A DNA stretch of 64,000 bases from Chlorops oryzae (GCA_020466095.1 CM035808.1:6596133-6660132); one strand, 5' to 3'. Shown: positions 48,506 through 61,500, counted from the stretch's first letter. Numbers and translations are program-made. Notes: a model not told the origin generated them from the sequence alone.

Positions 48506-49357
48506 TATACAGGGTGTTCCATACTCAATAGATAAAAAAAAGGAGGTGATAGAGGGGGTCCAGACGGACCAAAAATCGTATGGCAAGGGGGGAGTCGCAA
48601 ATGCACCCCTGAGGAGTTACATGCAAAAAACAATATTTTGGTTTTTTCACTGGTGCTCCTCACTTACAGGCCGTAAATTCAAAATCACATATGATATGAA
48701 AAACTTGGCGGTTTTCCGTTAACACTGCATACTACGATTTTAAATAATTCAACTCCGTTTTCTCTGGTACTGCCATCTAAGCCTAAAATAGTGTAATTTT
48801 GGCTTTTAAAGTGTAATTTAAAAGAAATACGATCGAGCCTCTTTTTTTTACTCTTTTCGAAAACTTTGAGTTTTTCTCTTCAATTTGATACCATGGTTGC
48901 TAAAAAAAAGTTTCACAATCAATGCAAAACTAAGGTTTGAAAATAATTCTTTTGTATTTTTGACTCCCAGAAAAGTTATTTTAATCAAATTTATTGAGCA
49001 CACTTTTAGGCAGCATGAAAAAATGAAAAATCTAAGAAATTTAAAAACTTCTGAATAGAGTTTTAGTTTTATATATCCGCCTAAAAGTATGCTCACCAAT
49101 TTAGTCGAATTCTTTCCGCGCCTCTAGCTCGATGCGAGTGAAAGATGAACCTCCCTTTCTATACAATTTTTTACTTGTATGGGTTCCCACCAGTGGCGTA
49201 GGTAGGATTTTGAAAAGGGGGGGCGGGGGGATTAAAAATAGTAATAAGTTTTGAAAAACTCAATAAAAACTCAAACTAATACAAGATATACTATTTCAAA
49301 TTTCATTGTATCACACAATTATGTTGGCATTTCATGCCGGTTGAACCACATTTTAAA

Positions 49358-49774
49358 TCAAAGAATGAAATTAAGCCGCCTTGGTTTTTTTGAAAGTTCA
49401 TCAAGAACTTCATCTACACATATAGGTACATTTTTGTGTAAGGCCAAAGCTGCCAGGCCATTGAGCCGATTCTGAAATTAATTGAAATGGCTGATTTAAA
49501 CAAAAAACCTAGAGCAAAAGTTATAATATACCTGTCCAATTGAGTTCCTTAATTAAGTTTTAATGCGCTTTAAGCATGAAAATGTCCTTTCGGCTGTATT
49601 GGTTGATACTGGCAGCGTTGCTATAATTTTAAGCAGAAGAAAAGTGGCTGGAAAGGTTTCTTTTGGACAAACATCTGTAGCTATTTTAGCTTTTTCGTTT
49701 TTCATATTTTCCCATTTAAAAAAAAACTCATGGCAGCGCTGTGTTCGCTTAAATGTAATGCTCGAATTCGTCAT
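49358..49774 (-). pseudogene. hAT transposase C-terminal (dimerisation) domain, with an in-frame stop
   Basis: Minus strand: FLLLKIIATLPVSTNTAERTF then SCLKRIKT, the hallmark hAT dimerisation motif of ZMYM/KIAA-like hAT proteins. The expected Tyr codon is TAA (49553-49555), then LRNSIGQ. A 60-nt GT-AG intron (49472-49531) follows, then NRLNGLAALALHKNVPICVD...KKPRRLNFIL and a proper stop at 49358-49360. Apart from the one stop, the reading frame is intact through the intron, so it died recently. The N-terminal zinc finger and catalytic regions are absent. Confidence 0.85.
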
Positions 49775-49780
49775 CGATTA

Positions 49781-50341
49781 CACTAGTTTACAAAAAAAGA
49801 GCAGAGACAAAATGATGGTTTTTAGATTAAATTGGGGTCGCTGATCACGAAAATGGCATCCGTTTTTTTTTTTCCAAAGAATAGTTTTTGAGATATTGGC
49901 AAAAAACGTGTTTTTTGGTTACTTAATGAAATTTTGCCAAATAACTCCAAAACGGCTAGCCTAAATAAAATAAAATTTTATCAGAATGAAGCAGAAAACT
50001 TTCCCCTTTGCAACGATATATCATTTGTTACAATCGGTGTCTTAGATTTTGAACTTGAAAAAAGTTGACTTTTTGGGGTTTTTTTTGAATTTTCAAAATT
50101 TCATTTTAACTTTTAAGTAAACAAAAATTTTTTTAAATTTTTTTCGGTAACTAAAAATGATAAACATATATTTAACGTTATTAGAAAACCAAATTTCTTC
50201 CAAATCGGTTGGAAAACAAAGAAGTTATAAGAGGTTTTCCAAAAAACGGATGCCATTTTCGTGATCAGCGACCCCAATTTAGTCTTAAAACCATCATTTC
50301 GTCTCTGCTCTCGCGAAAGTTTTAAATTCTGTAAACTAGTG
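49781..50341. mobile_element. CACTA-like MITE nested in the hAT element, 561 bp
   Basis: Ends CACTAGTTTACA / TGTAAACTAGTG are flanked by TTA on both sides (49778-49780, 50342-50344). Arms of ~90-110 bp pair closely (GAGCAGAGACAAAATGATGG; GGGGTCGCTGATCACGAAAA; TGGCATCCGTTTTTT). A CACTA start and 3-bp duplication fit the CMC/EnSpm type. Non-coding. Confidence 0.8.
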
Positions 50342-50615
50342 TTATTCGCAAGCATAGATCTAAAAGGGCACCCTTATGCAGGGTACACATGGGCACATGG
50401 GGACGCAAACAAATATGATTCTAAAAAACTCACACGCGACAATCGTGGTTTTTACTTCGTGCATATATACCGAAATTAAAACACATTCATTCCTTCACAT
50501 TTTATGCGGCAAAGGGGGGGAATATATCCCCTTTATCCCCCTCCCCCTTACCTACGCCACTGGTTCCCCCTATCACCTCCTTATTTTTGATCCATTGAGT
50601 ATGGAACACCCTGTA

Positions 50616-52212
50616 TACCTATTTTTTTTTTTTTTTAATATGAAGAAAAATAAATCTGGATCATTTTTCGAGCTTACTCAAAAGATATCCGACTGCTTCT
50701 TGATATCGTTTTAGTACCGCAAAACTGAAAATTTTTACCCGAAATCAAAAAAAAAATCTTAAGCTTCTCCTTTAAAGGATCCGAAAGCTTATTTTTCCCC
50801 CAAATCGCTCTTTAGGCAGTTCTCGAGGAAGAATTGTTAGCTTCAAGTTGTCTTCAAGAGGTCCGGGTTTCCTCCACTGAAAATTTTAACGCAACTCTGT
50901 GGCTGTCTTGAGACCAATTTTTTTTCCTTTTTCAGCAACGAATTGGTTAGAGGTAACTGTTTTTCTTTGCCTTTCTCATGTTCTCATAGGGTCATCATTA
51001 AGATTTAGAATTCCTTTAGTACATAAATAGATCCAATTTCAGATGGCTGCCCAAAAATGGGCACTAACCCCACATAAAATTAACTTTCGAACAATAACAT
51101 GTCAAGCTTTTTAAAGTGATTTCCTTATAATAAATTTTTCTCTATGCCTAAGAACTGTACACGAATGTCCTCCTTTAAGCGCTCAGACTATTTTGCTCTC
51201 CATTTTAACGAATTCTTTCAATAGCGAGTTTGATTTCTGGTCCCTTCGGCCTCGTTCTAGAGAGTTTTGTTAAAATTTTTCCCTATTTGATTAATTTTCC
51301 AGGGACTTTTCCAGGACTTTAGAAAGTTGTTGAGAGGTAGAAGAATTGGATCTTAAATAAAAAGGGGTTCAAAGCTCTATTTGTTTTTAAAAATAAAGGC
51401 TGTTCACCCATTTTGGACCGACAATAAAAATAATCGGCTAAAAAAAATTGAAATCATTCTCCAAAGAAGAATTTCATCTAAATTAAATAATTGTCTTCAA
51501 ATCGAAGAAAATCCAACTTCAGAGAATTTGCGAAATTCATCCTCCCGCGACACAATTCAAATTCATTAATCCCTTTAAGCGGGCTAACATTTCCCCCCAT
51601 TTTTCAATTTGCTCAAAAATCGTTTGACAATTTTCAAAGCCGCCACCCTTCGGGCGTAGTAATTGGCTTAGAAGACACACACACACACAAAGACTCGTGT
51701 GGAAAACGAAATAGAAATCTTATTAGAAACATTAAAATATCAAAGGAAACGAAAATTATGACGATTTCTCGCTGCTGCCGTTCATTGCTCATTTAGGGAG
51801 AACATTCTCAGTTCTCTTGGGACTACAGCTCACAGAATTACCTCGAATTTTATATAAAGGAAAAAAAAAATAAAATAAAAAGGCGAAGGAAGTTTTTAAT
51901 AAATTTTGAACAGCAATCAACAGACACAATCATAAGGCAGAGACCCGAAGGCCGAAGGAACGGAAGCGAAGATTCAAAGGAAAGGTAAGGAAGATGACAC
52001 ACAGCGACAGCCACCCAAGGCGACATAAATTATGACATAAAGAGGGCGTGAGATTGGGTCAGAGAGAGAAAAATAACATCAGATCGAAGGAACGATTGGG
52101 TTGGGCGATTGCCATTCGATTGGGGTCCGACGGTGTAGACAAATTTAAAACTATAAAAGACAAGCAACAAAGCGCATAATAAGCAAATTATGAAATGATA
52201 CTCGCCCAGGGA

Positions 52213-52248
<36 letters not shown>

Positions 52249-52868
52249 GAGCGGGAAAAGGTCACTAAGTCCAAAGGGAAATTTATGGTCACCGCAGTAT
52301 TGTTCTGGTTGGTGGTGGTTGGTGTCGATGGGTGGCAATGGGCGAAATTCAATAAATTGTGCTTATTACGGCAATGAAGCGGCAAAAATGAAATTTTACA
52401 ACTGAAACCAATTTGGGTGTGAAATGGAGCGAGTGCAAGGATATCCATTTAACCAGTTAGTGCAGGCAAAAAAAAAAAAAAAAACCGGACAGTAGCCGAT
52501 GGACGGTTATGAGACCGTGGAATGCGTACATAAATCCTAAAAAGCGAGCTGAATTGAAAAAAAAAAGAAAATAATATAAAAAATAAAGAAATGAAATCCC
52601 ATAAACGAATAAAAATTTCAAACGGAAACGGAAACAGCTTTCTGTGGATAGGATTCGAATGGAGGTTGAGTTTCGAAGCTGCTTTGGTTTCGTATGTGAC
52701 CTCAGTGGCTTGGTTTGGGTTAGAATCGAGCTACCAAATGAAAGGTCGAACACGTAGACGGTGTACCAAAACTGTGCTTAGTACACTGAGAAAATTTATA
52801 TTATATTTTAAATCAACTGAGGGATAAAGTCAAGGGGGAAACTTTTCTACTTATATTCTTGAGTTTTC
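50616..52868. other. No gene seen
   Basis: CA tract at 51678-51690 and GA tract at about 52208-52242. Open frames are GA/CT-driven or short. A TACACTGAGAAAATTT word at 52782 resembles family B ends. Confidence 0.45.
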
Positions 52869-52870
52869 TA

Positions 52871-53003
52871 TAATAATCGGGAATGCTCTAGAAATCGAAT
52901 CCCCATAAAAAAAATTTCAAATTGCTGAAATTTTTATTGAAATCTCATTGATTTCGATTTTTTTTATTCGGATTTGATTTCTAGAGCATGCCTGATTATT
53001 CCC
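52871..53003. repeat. Short inverted repeat / MITE remnant
   Basis: AATAATCGGGAATGCTCTAG then AAATCGAAT (52872-52900) and the inverse around 52974-53003 (GATTTGATTTCTAGAGCATG, CCTGATTATTCCC) pair with few mismatches around a ~70-bp AT-rich loop. Confidence 0.68.
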
Positions 53004-55700
53004 AGTGTACAAATGAAGTCTTCTCCTCCATAGTATATATGGTTTGAACTCTTGATGTAACTAGAAATAATCTTTAAATCGACCTTTTTTGTTTGTCTTA
53101 TAAGGGTGACATGTTTCTAACCTCCTGACTTCATCAGAGACCCTAACTTAAATCTGTGACCCATAGCAAATTCCTTCACACCAGGACTTCAAATTATGTT
53201 CTGGTTCTTTCCGGAAAGGCATCACAATGTCCTCTCAAGGAAGATTATATACCTTTCCATTGTCCTTGTCCACAGAAAAGCCATATGAAATTAAAAGGAA
53301 CGTCTGGCAATATCCTTGAAGATTGCTTCTCTCGAGCGGAAAAAAGTTTCTAAAGAATCCCCATCGATTTTCTTCTGTGTAGACACTTTGTAAGCTCTTC
53401 CGACACATCTGGAACTCGTGGTTCTTCTTTTTATATTCGATATTTGAAAAACTCTTTTTTTTTCTTTTAACTTGAAAGCAGCTCCATACGAGCCTCAAAT
53501 GAATAAATTCGCTTCCGCCAATAGACGAAAAATAGTCCAAGTGGTCAAACAAAAACTTGTCAGTGCATGTGTGTGTGTGTGTTTTTTTTTATACCAGCAA
53601 CCGCTCCGTATAAAATAAACATAAAATAAAATTTATCTGCGCTGAGTTCCCAGCTTCAATGTCCAAATGGATGATAAAAGCGCAGCAACGTTTAGCCGTG
53701 ACTTCGGACGCTCGCATCGTCAGGATTTGTGGCTCAAGTTTTGCTCGATTTTTAGGGACATCGAATGCGGCGAGCATATTAAGTGGAGCACTTTCCCCAT
53801 TCCAGGAACTTTCCCACTTGTCACGTATCAGATCGATAAGTCGATTCAGTTACAAGTACACTCGGGTTTGTGGTTTTTCTTTTCGTTCGACTTCCTCTTT
53901 GAGGCGCAGTGGTCACAGGGTGTGTCATAGCAATAATGACCGCGCTGCCACCTCTCATCTACACCCATGGGTGTCGTTTAATTTGAGATATGAATGGAAA
54001 ATTGTTTCAATTTTTTTTTGGTTTGGTTGTGGCTCTCGTATCGGATGATTATAAATTCGAATTTTCTTTCAATTTAATCGAATTATTTTTTTGTAAGTAC
54101 ATAGTTGAAAGCGTTTTTGAAGAACTTTTTGAAAGGATATGTGTACTTTATATTATTCGATAGTCCTTGAGAGAGTATTTTGTTAACCTTTAAGGTTTTT
54201 CTTTTATTATTTTCACACTTTTTCTTGAAGAGATCAATTTTTTGGCACAAAAAGAAGTGTGCTTTCATATGTTCTGTTATTTAAGGTCCGCATTTCTACA
54301 GCGACTGAATAATTGAGGTAAATTCAATGTCGCTTTTGTTCCCTATTTGAAGAGGATTCTAAGTTTGGATCTTTAAATTATGAGAATCACACGTAATCCT
54401 GGAAAGTAGGACTCATATGAAATCATTTCTCTTCTATCAAAGTGAATTTATCGCCATCAACCGTTTTAGATCAACTCACGGCATAACAATTTATGAGACT
54501 TCACCGCATTACCCACAAATTTTTTTCGTATAAAATCGTAATGTTCTCCATCAAATTCATCTACAGCTTCCCCATCAGTATAAAACAGCAAAACTACACA
54601 CACACATACATATATATACGCACCCACACAGTCACGCATCGTTTGCAATCGACGCAAGGATATTCATAAGTGGTAATAACTATAAAAGCATAACCCTTGC
54701 ACATAAATTTCCGCACTCGCTCGTAAGCGCAAAACGAAATGACCCTAAATAAAATGTTAAGCAAATTGCCAAGCATACTTTTGGGCTTTGACGCGATTAC
54801 ACTTTATCATTTGCTATGCCACTTTATGACCACTTTAAGGACATTTTGATTGTCGATATGTGATTCCGCACATAAACAACTGCGACCAAAAAAAAAAAAG
54901 AAGAAAAAAACCCAGAAATATTTCCAAACTTTTGGGCAGATTTTTATGTGATTGCGACCCAAAAATGTTAGGATGAGACCAAGGAAGGAAAAAAATATGC
55001 ATAAAAATATATTTTATGGTATGTAAATCGCGTTGGCTGAGAGGGAGGGAGAGATTAAGTGGAGGGGGTTATGGATTCAAGTTGAAAAGCATAGTTTAAG
55101 AGAATATTTCATTATAAATATTTTACTAAAAATTAAAAGACAAACTTTTCTGTTGACTTTTATTGGTTTCAACTGTTGAAGGTCACCCGCTCAGCTATCG
55201 ACTTAAAATGCCGCGCATAACTTTTCTCTGTTTATCTTGAAATTTCTGAATAGCGATGTGCACGTGCCGCGGGGAAATTCTAATGAAATTTTCAACTTCG
55301 AAACGTCGAAACTCTCATTATTAGGTTGTTCACAGAACTTCCTTTATTTGTATTTTTCAAAGGATTTGATAGCGAAAAAAAATAACAAAATTTCTTCCTT
55401 CGTTTTGATGCTCAGCTATTTCCCCTTGGAGCATATGTTTTCGTGCGTACATTTGTTTTCACTAGATCTCAGATAAGCCAGAACGGCCTCTGTTGAATGC
55501 TTTCAGTATTATTTTTAACCCTCAAACATTGTGTTGAAAGTTTCTATTGAAATTTGAAATATGTCGATTCGAGTGGGGAGCACTTTTAAAAGGAGGAGAG
55601 AAAAAATGTCGCAGTATTTTTTAGAATACAAAAATCGTTTTTTAATCTTTCGCTTTGTGGTGACAATTATTTCAAGAAGAATTTCATTAACCTTTGATTG
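53004..55700. other. No gene seen
   Basis: Overlapping frames at 53659-54048 have a somewhat gene-like base composition but no recognisable domain and are open in two frames at once. GT tract at 53568-53582; CA tract near 54598. Confidence 0.4.
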
Positions 55701-55704
55701 GTCT

Positions 55705-56300
55705 ACAATAAGTCAACGTTTTTTTCATCTTTTTGTCTTAATTATTTCTGGAGATATTAAATTTTTAAAAACATGCCGTTTGAGTAATGTGTTTTGTATC
55801 ATTTTCGCACATTTGTACTGGATATTAGTACTAGAGCATCTATGTGCACTTGTAATTTTTTGAATATCTCACTGTTGCTCCATTTAATTTGAATGAAATT
55901 TTTTTTTTAAATGAAAGCAAATACTTAGGGGGTGTTTCTAAAAGTAAATTATAGAGTGGCGCAAAACTGGGAATACACTGAAAAAAATATTCAAAATTTT
56001 CTTTTAGTTTTGTGAAAAAATTTTTCTCAGTGTAAAAATTAAAAAAAAATTTTTTTTGCTTCCTTGTTTTATTATCTAACAGAATGTGTTTAGATCGTCT
56101 CTCTATCTCAATTGGTTGTTGAGATATAAAATTTTGAAAAAAGCCTTAACAAAAAAGGATTTTCAAGGATATTTCAAGGACCGTTCAAAATAAAAATCTA
56201 AAAAGTAGTCTCCACAGTGTTTTTAGATGGCACCTATCGAAAAATCAACAAAATATTAAAAATTCCTTTCATGATGCCGCATGCCTTTGCTTAACCCGCC
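55705..56300 (+). repeat. Repeat family B, copy 2 (left arm of a large inverted repeat)
   Basis: It is matched in reverse by 57745-58360, including TTATTTCTGGAGATATTAAA, AACATGCCGT-TGAGTAATGTG, ACTGGATATTAGTACTAGAG, GGAGCAACAG inverse and CATGATGCCGCATGCCTTTG. A hAT MITE sits at its inner end. Confidence 0.88.
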
Positions 56301-56313
56301 AGACCCTTATTAC

Positions 56314-56554
56314 CAGGGCTCGGATATATATGCATTTATAAATTTAAAGCATACTTTATGGGGGTAAAACTTTTCTTACCAACATTTTGCGAATAAGTCT
56401 AGTGAAGTTGAACTTCAAACGGCTTTTCTACCTTCATAAAAATTCTTATTGAAGTTAAAAATCTATTTGAATCTAAACTTTATGTGAGTTCAACAAAACT
56501 TTCACTCCATAAAGTATGCTTTAAATTTATAAATGCATATATATCCGAGCCCCG
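56314..56554. mobile_element. hAT MITE, 241 bp, with exact 8-bp duplication
   Basis: CAGGGCTCGGATATATATGC and the inverse GCATATATATCCGAGCCCCG bound it (one mismatch at base 2). The duplication CTTATTAC (56306-56313, 56555-56562) fits nTnnnnAn. Arms continue through TTTATAAATTTAAAGCATAC. The unoccupied site is readable in the opposite family B arm near 57755. Confidence 0.93.
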
Positions 56555-56562
56555 CTTATTAC

Positions 56563-57744
56563 AAAATTGCCATTCAAATCGTTTCAAACTCTGAGCTTAA
56601 TTTTTCATTGCATACATTTAGGATTCCTGATTTTTTTCACCAACATTAAAAGCCATTTCAATTCTCGAAGCTTATCTGCCTATATCACATTACAGTTTCA
56701 ACTAAAACTTTTAGTATTGCCATCAAATAATATTAAATATCGACTCTGATACTGATTGAAAAATACAACTCAACAGAGAATCGGAATCAAATGGGAGTAG
56801 TAAAAGCTCTCTTCCTCCAACCCTTTTCGGCATTTGTCATTTACTCATTCCATTTGTAATGAAACACCCCCACGCAAAGGGTTCAAAATCTTTTACCACA
56901 AATTGTTTTGTAACTGAAACTGAAACTGAAACTGTTACAAAGAAGTTAACCGCCCCTTTCCCCCTTGCCGCCTAAAGGTCTCATTTGGCTCACAGCAAAT
57001 TGGGCGCAACTTCGCTTAAGTGCTTGTAATTTTGTGCACTTTTAATTAATGACATCAATTTGTCTCCGGCGCGTTGGAATGGTTATGAAAAATACTTCAA
57101 TAGACCAAAGAGAAAAAAAAACACAAGTTGGCCCTTCTTTAGGGGAAACGGAAGCAGAAATTCGAACAAAAAAAAAAAACAAAATCAGTCTCGACTTAAA
57201 TACCCGCACGTCCCGAGCGAAGCAAGGCACAAATGAGTGATGAATTGCGTGTAAACAAGCTCCCGGTTTCGTTTTGTTTTATTTTTGTTTTTTCATTGGA
57301 GCCCTATTACGGCTCTACTCTACTCTTTCTACTTGTGGATTTCAATGTGCCGGAGCGTAAAAAATTACGCTTGACGTTGACACTTTACGCATTTACGCGT
57401 GAAGCGTTTTCCTTCGACTCGTTAAACGTTTCGGCGGGGGCTGCAAATTGATTAATTGTTTGATTGTGTGCGTCTAATTAAAATTGGGGCAACTTTGGTT
57501 TTTTTTTTTTTCTAAGTTCAGTTAAGTACATATTTTGGTACTTGCTTACATTGTCAAGTGCGGATAAAACATCCCAGAATAGAGAACTCCTAAAAGTATG
57601 CACTTGTATTTCGATTTTTGTTTGAAAGTATGCATTGGATTTTTGTTCAATCGTGCAGATCGATCGTGCAGAATTATTCTTTACACCTATGCTTATGCTA
57701 TAAATATTAATTCATTATTAGAAGAGAATTTCAACTGGTCGCTG
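56563..57744. other. Loop of the large inverted repeat; no gene seen
   Basis: Unique-looking DNA between the family B arms, with opposite-strand frames of ~62 aa near 57042-57240 that share no known family. A family C-like word CTCCTAAAAGTATGCA lies near 57588. Confidence 0.45.
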
Positions 57745-58360
57745 CTGAAGAAGGCTACAAAGGGTCTGGCTGGTTAAGCAAAGGCATGCGGCATCATGAA
57801 AGGAATTTTTAAATTTTGTTGATTTTTCGATAGGTGCCATCTAAAAACACTGTGGAGACTACTTTTTAGATTTTTATTTTGAACAGTCCTTGAAATATCC
57901 TTGAAAATCCTTTTTTATTAAGCCTTTTTTCAAAATTTTATATCTCAAAAACTAATTAAGATAAGAAGATGAAACAAACGTTGGCCGATTGCTTATATAA
58001 CAGGAAATCAAAAAAATTTTTTTTTAATTTTTACACTGAGAAAAATTTCCCACAGAACTAAAAGACAATTTTAACAATTTTTTTCAGTGTATTCCCAGTT
58101 TGACGCCGCTCTACAAATTTTTTTTAAAAATACCTCTAAGTATTTGCTTTCATTTAAAAAAAAGTTTCATTCAAATTAAATGGAGCAACAGTGAGATATT
58201 CAAAAAATTACAAGTGCACATAGATCCTCTAGTACTAATATCCAGTACAAATGTGCGAAAATGATACAAAACACATTACTCATACGGCATGTTTTTAAAA
58301 ATTAATATCTCCAGAAATAATTAAGATAAAAAGATGAAACAAACGGTGACTTCTTGTTAG
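57745..58360 (-). repeat. Repeat family B, copy 3 (right arm), with a partial copy 4 to ~58530
   Basis: Inverse of 55705-56300 at high identity. Immediately beyond, 58370-58530 repeats the ACACTGAAAAA...TTTTTCTCAGTGTAAAA portion in + orientation. CGGTGACTTCTTGTTAGTAA and the inverse of its relative at ~58495-58520 form a smaller palindrome. Confidence 0.85.
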
Positions 58361-58530
58361 TAAAACAAGGTATTCTTTTAAAAAATTCAAAAGGTTTTAC
58401 AAAAACTGAAATACACTGAAAAAAATAGTAAAAAATTTTTTTTGTGACAAAATTTTTCTCAGTGTAAAATTTAAAAATAAATTTTCTATATTCCTTGTCT
58501 TATTAACAATAAGTCACCGTTAAAACAGAC

Positions 58531-61500
58531 TCTTAAGGAGCACTCTAGCAATCAGGGAAGACAAATTTTGAGATCCCGAAAAGTTCCCTAATTTTCTCCC
58601 GAAGAAACCCTCATTTAGAGTTCCTTTCGGAGCTTCTTAGGAGCGTTCGCGCTGTGGAAAAGGTGTCTTTTGGTTGTCTGAGACTATTTACCATTTGCTT
58701 CATCAGTTTTTGAGATATTAAGTTCTACAAAAAGGTTCACCAAACAGGTTTTTCAGTTTTTAATACTCAAAACGACACAGAATTGAAAAAACTCTTTCCT
58801 TTGATCATTAAAATAATTATAATTAAATTATAAAAATATGGAGGAAAAAAAAGAAATCTCTGCCGTCAGATATTCCACTTTCAATTTGACTTAAACAATT
58901 TAGTTGAGTTTGAAATATTGCCAATGCTCAACCACAAAAACAAACATTAAATAAATTAGCTTTTTCTAAAGAAAGTCCACACAAAAAAAGGAAAGATTTG
59001 TGAGTCCACAAAGACTCGTTTAGCCGGGCATTATTCGCCTATTTGCTTAAAAGGCATAGCCTTCCACTCCATTCTTTGACCATACTTCGGGCCAACGGTT
59101 TTTCCCTCTAAAAAACACACAAAAAATTCTTGAAAAAAGCAAAAACGAACATAAAACATTGTCGTCTTAAGAACATTAACGACACAAAAGCGCAACAAGA
59201 GAAAAAGGTCAAATGCACGTTGAAACAACCCTCGAGCATAAATTTTTCAATCAATTAGGTTTCTTTAAAGTTTTTCACTTTCAAAGATTTTCACATAGCT
59301 TTGTACTTCGAGTTACTTTTTTCGTGTTTTCTGTTTGCGCTTTGTAGAACACAGGAATAGCAAACAATCCCCCCGTCCCATCTCGTCCCACTCCATCCCC
59401 CATGCGACGTAACAAAAACAAAAACCGAAAAAGAAAAAGACAGTAATTCAAATAATGTCTTGAAACATGCCGTGGAACGAACGCAGAGTTGAGTGGAGTA
59501 GCTTCGGTCACCCCTGAAAATATGCTTTATTTTGTGCAATATGCGGATGGACTGATTTATGTTCCTTTTTAATGTGGCCAAAGTAAACGACATTTAATTA
59601 CACGCGCACGTTTTTAATGGAATTTTCGCATTATCGGCAAATTTGTTGTAACGAAAGTTTGAACTGAGCGGTTCGCATCGGAAGGTGGGCGACTGGCAGG
59701 ATGACTTGCAGAAAGAAGGCGACAGTAAATGCATTAAAAATTTTCAATAATTCATACAGGTTTGAGTGGGCTTAAGAAAAATTTTATATCCCATTTGTAA
59801 AATCCTTTAAAAAAATGAAATGATTTCGTAAGAAAAAGCGATAAGAAAAATAAAGGCAAATAATTTTCTCACTGTTTCGAAATAAAATCGCATCCTTTTA
59901 AGCAGCCAAAGTGCTGAAGTTGCTCATTTTAAAAAGGGTCCTTTATGCATTATTCCCTCGTGTAACTTTATTAGAAACAATGTCTTTGTTTGTTTAATGG
60001 TTAATTGTTGCTCTTTACTTTCGCTTTGTCTTTTAATTTTCCAAAGGATCAACTTTGCGCTTCTTCCCCCTCAACAGAATTCTTGGTTTAGTGTCTTTTG
60101 ACAGAAAATTACTCCTTCGCAAGTTGCACAGTTCAAAAGCAGACGCGTTAACAAAAGAGGTTTTGAAATCCACAGCTCTACCGCCCGATTCATCTGAGGT
60201 GGGGGGGACTTCGTTTGCTTTCATCGAAAGTATTTCGAGTGTATCTTTTGTACATAAAATTTTATTGGAGTGCACAAATTTGCACGGACAGTAGCAGAAC
60301 GTTTAAAGAAGTTTATTTATTGAACATGAATTCATGATTCGGGGTAATTGAGCTCCAAAAATATGCTTCGAAACGTTTTATTGAAGAATTGAAAGATTTC
60401 TGCAAAGCCAATTAAGAATGCTACTGAAGATTCCTCTCGATGGTTTTTTGTTGTTAAAGAATGGAGTTGAGATACTGTATTCGAGAGTAGGAAGGTATCT
60501 TCACAATTTGGTATAGAGCTGAAGAAGTGATTCAACTTATATAAACAAATGTATCCTATATGGGCTAGTAACCTTTTTTTTGTATGTAGCCTAAAAGTAT
60601 GAAAAAACCATTGCTATATGAACCTGTCTTCACGAAAAACTCAGAAAAGCAGGACTTTTTGGGAAAATCGGTTAGCGCAACCTCTAAAAGTTTTACGAAA
60701 AATCTGAAAAAATTCCAAAAATACTTTGACCCATAAGCTTTCGGAAACCTTACGTTCAACTGTGAAATTCGAAACAAAAAATTTTTGCGACACCCTTATA
60801 TACCTACATATCTAAGGAATACAATGAAAGTGTTTATTTCAATAGCTTTTGCCTGAAAAGTTCTTCCCTTCGTCCCTTGTTTTTTTTTTTTTTGAAATAT
60901 GGAGACTCGAAAAGACAAAATAACTAAAACGGGAGAAAATAACGACATTAACCCCTTATATCCAGTGTAATATAAATATTCTTCAAGTTCAATCTTTCCA
61001 TCAATCCATACAAACAATAATATCGCACACCCTCTTCTAAGGTGACAACTCAAAAATCGTCAATTTTGAGTTAACATATGGAACTTGATCAAAGTTCACC
61101 TCTCTACCTGCACGAAAAATTCTATTCCGTTTTTGTTATTATAAAAAGCCGAAAAACTCCGTCAATGCCTTTCTTCTTGCTTTGATTAACATTGCGACGT
61201 ATTTTGTTTTTTGCGTTTTCTGAAAAATGAGAAATTTTGAGTTTTGTCTCCTTAGAAGAGTGTGTGTGCGATATCAATGACGTTGTCCGAGAAGTTAAAA
61301 GGAAATATTTCCCTATTATAATGTGTTTGTGTGTCGAAATCAAAATCAAAAGTTAACGTTTTATTTAGAAAAAAAAAAAAAACGAAAGAACACGATAAAC
61401 TACTCAGAAGTTAAAGAAAATAAACATAAAAAACAAAATTTTACTTTCAATTACAAACGATTAAGACTTACCAACAAAGCTACAGCATTCTCCCACACGT

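Larger units (their letters stand above)
49191..50562 (-). mobile_element. hAT element, internally deleted, 1372 bp
   Basis: CAGTGGCGTAGGTAGG at the left and inverse CAGTGGCGTAGGTAAG at the right (15 of 16), with 8-bp flanks GTTCCCAC (49183-49190) and GTTCCCCC (50563-50570). Only a transposase C-terminus survives on the minus strand, and a CACTA-like MITE interrupts the element. It breaks the TA-flanked MITE. Confidence 0.92.
48510..50613. mobile_element. TA-flanked MITE (CAGGGTGTTCCATACTCAAT ends) holding nested elements
   Basis: CAGGGTGTTCCATACTCAAT at 48510 is matched in reverse by ATTGAGTATGGAACACCCTG ending at 50613, each beside TA. Arms extend ~50 bp through AAGGAGGTGATAG. TA targets and such ends fit the Tc1/mariner-pogo type. 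Without the hAT insertion (49191-50562 plus duplication) it would be ~725 bp. Confidence 0.88.

Noticed and set aside
53659..54048. 129-aa frame of gene-like composition
   Set aside because: Open in two phases, no start context or splice signals that build a longer protein, no known domain.
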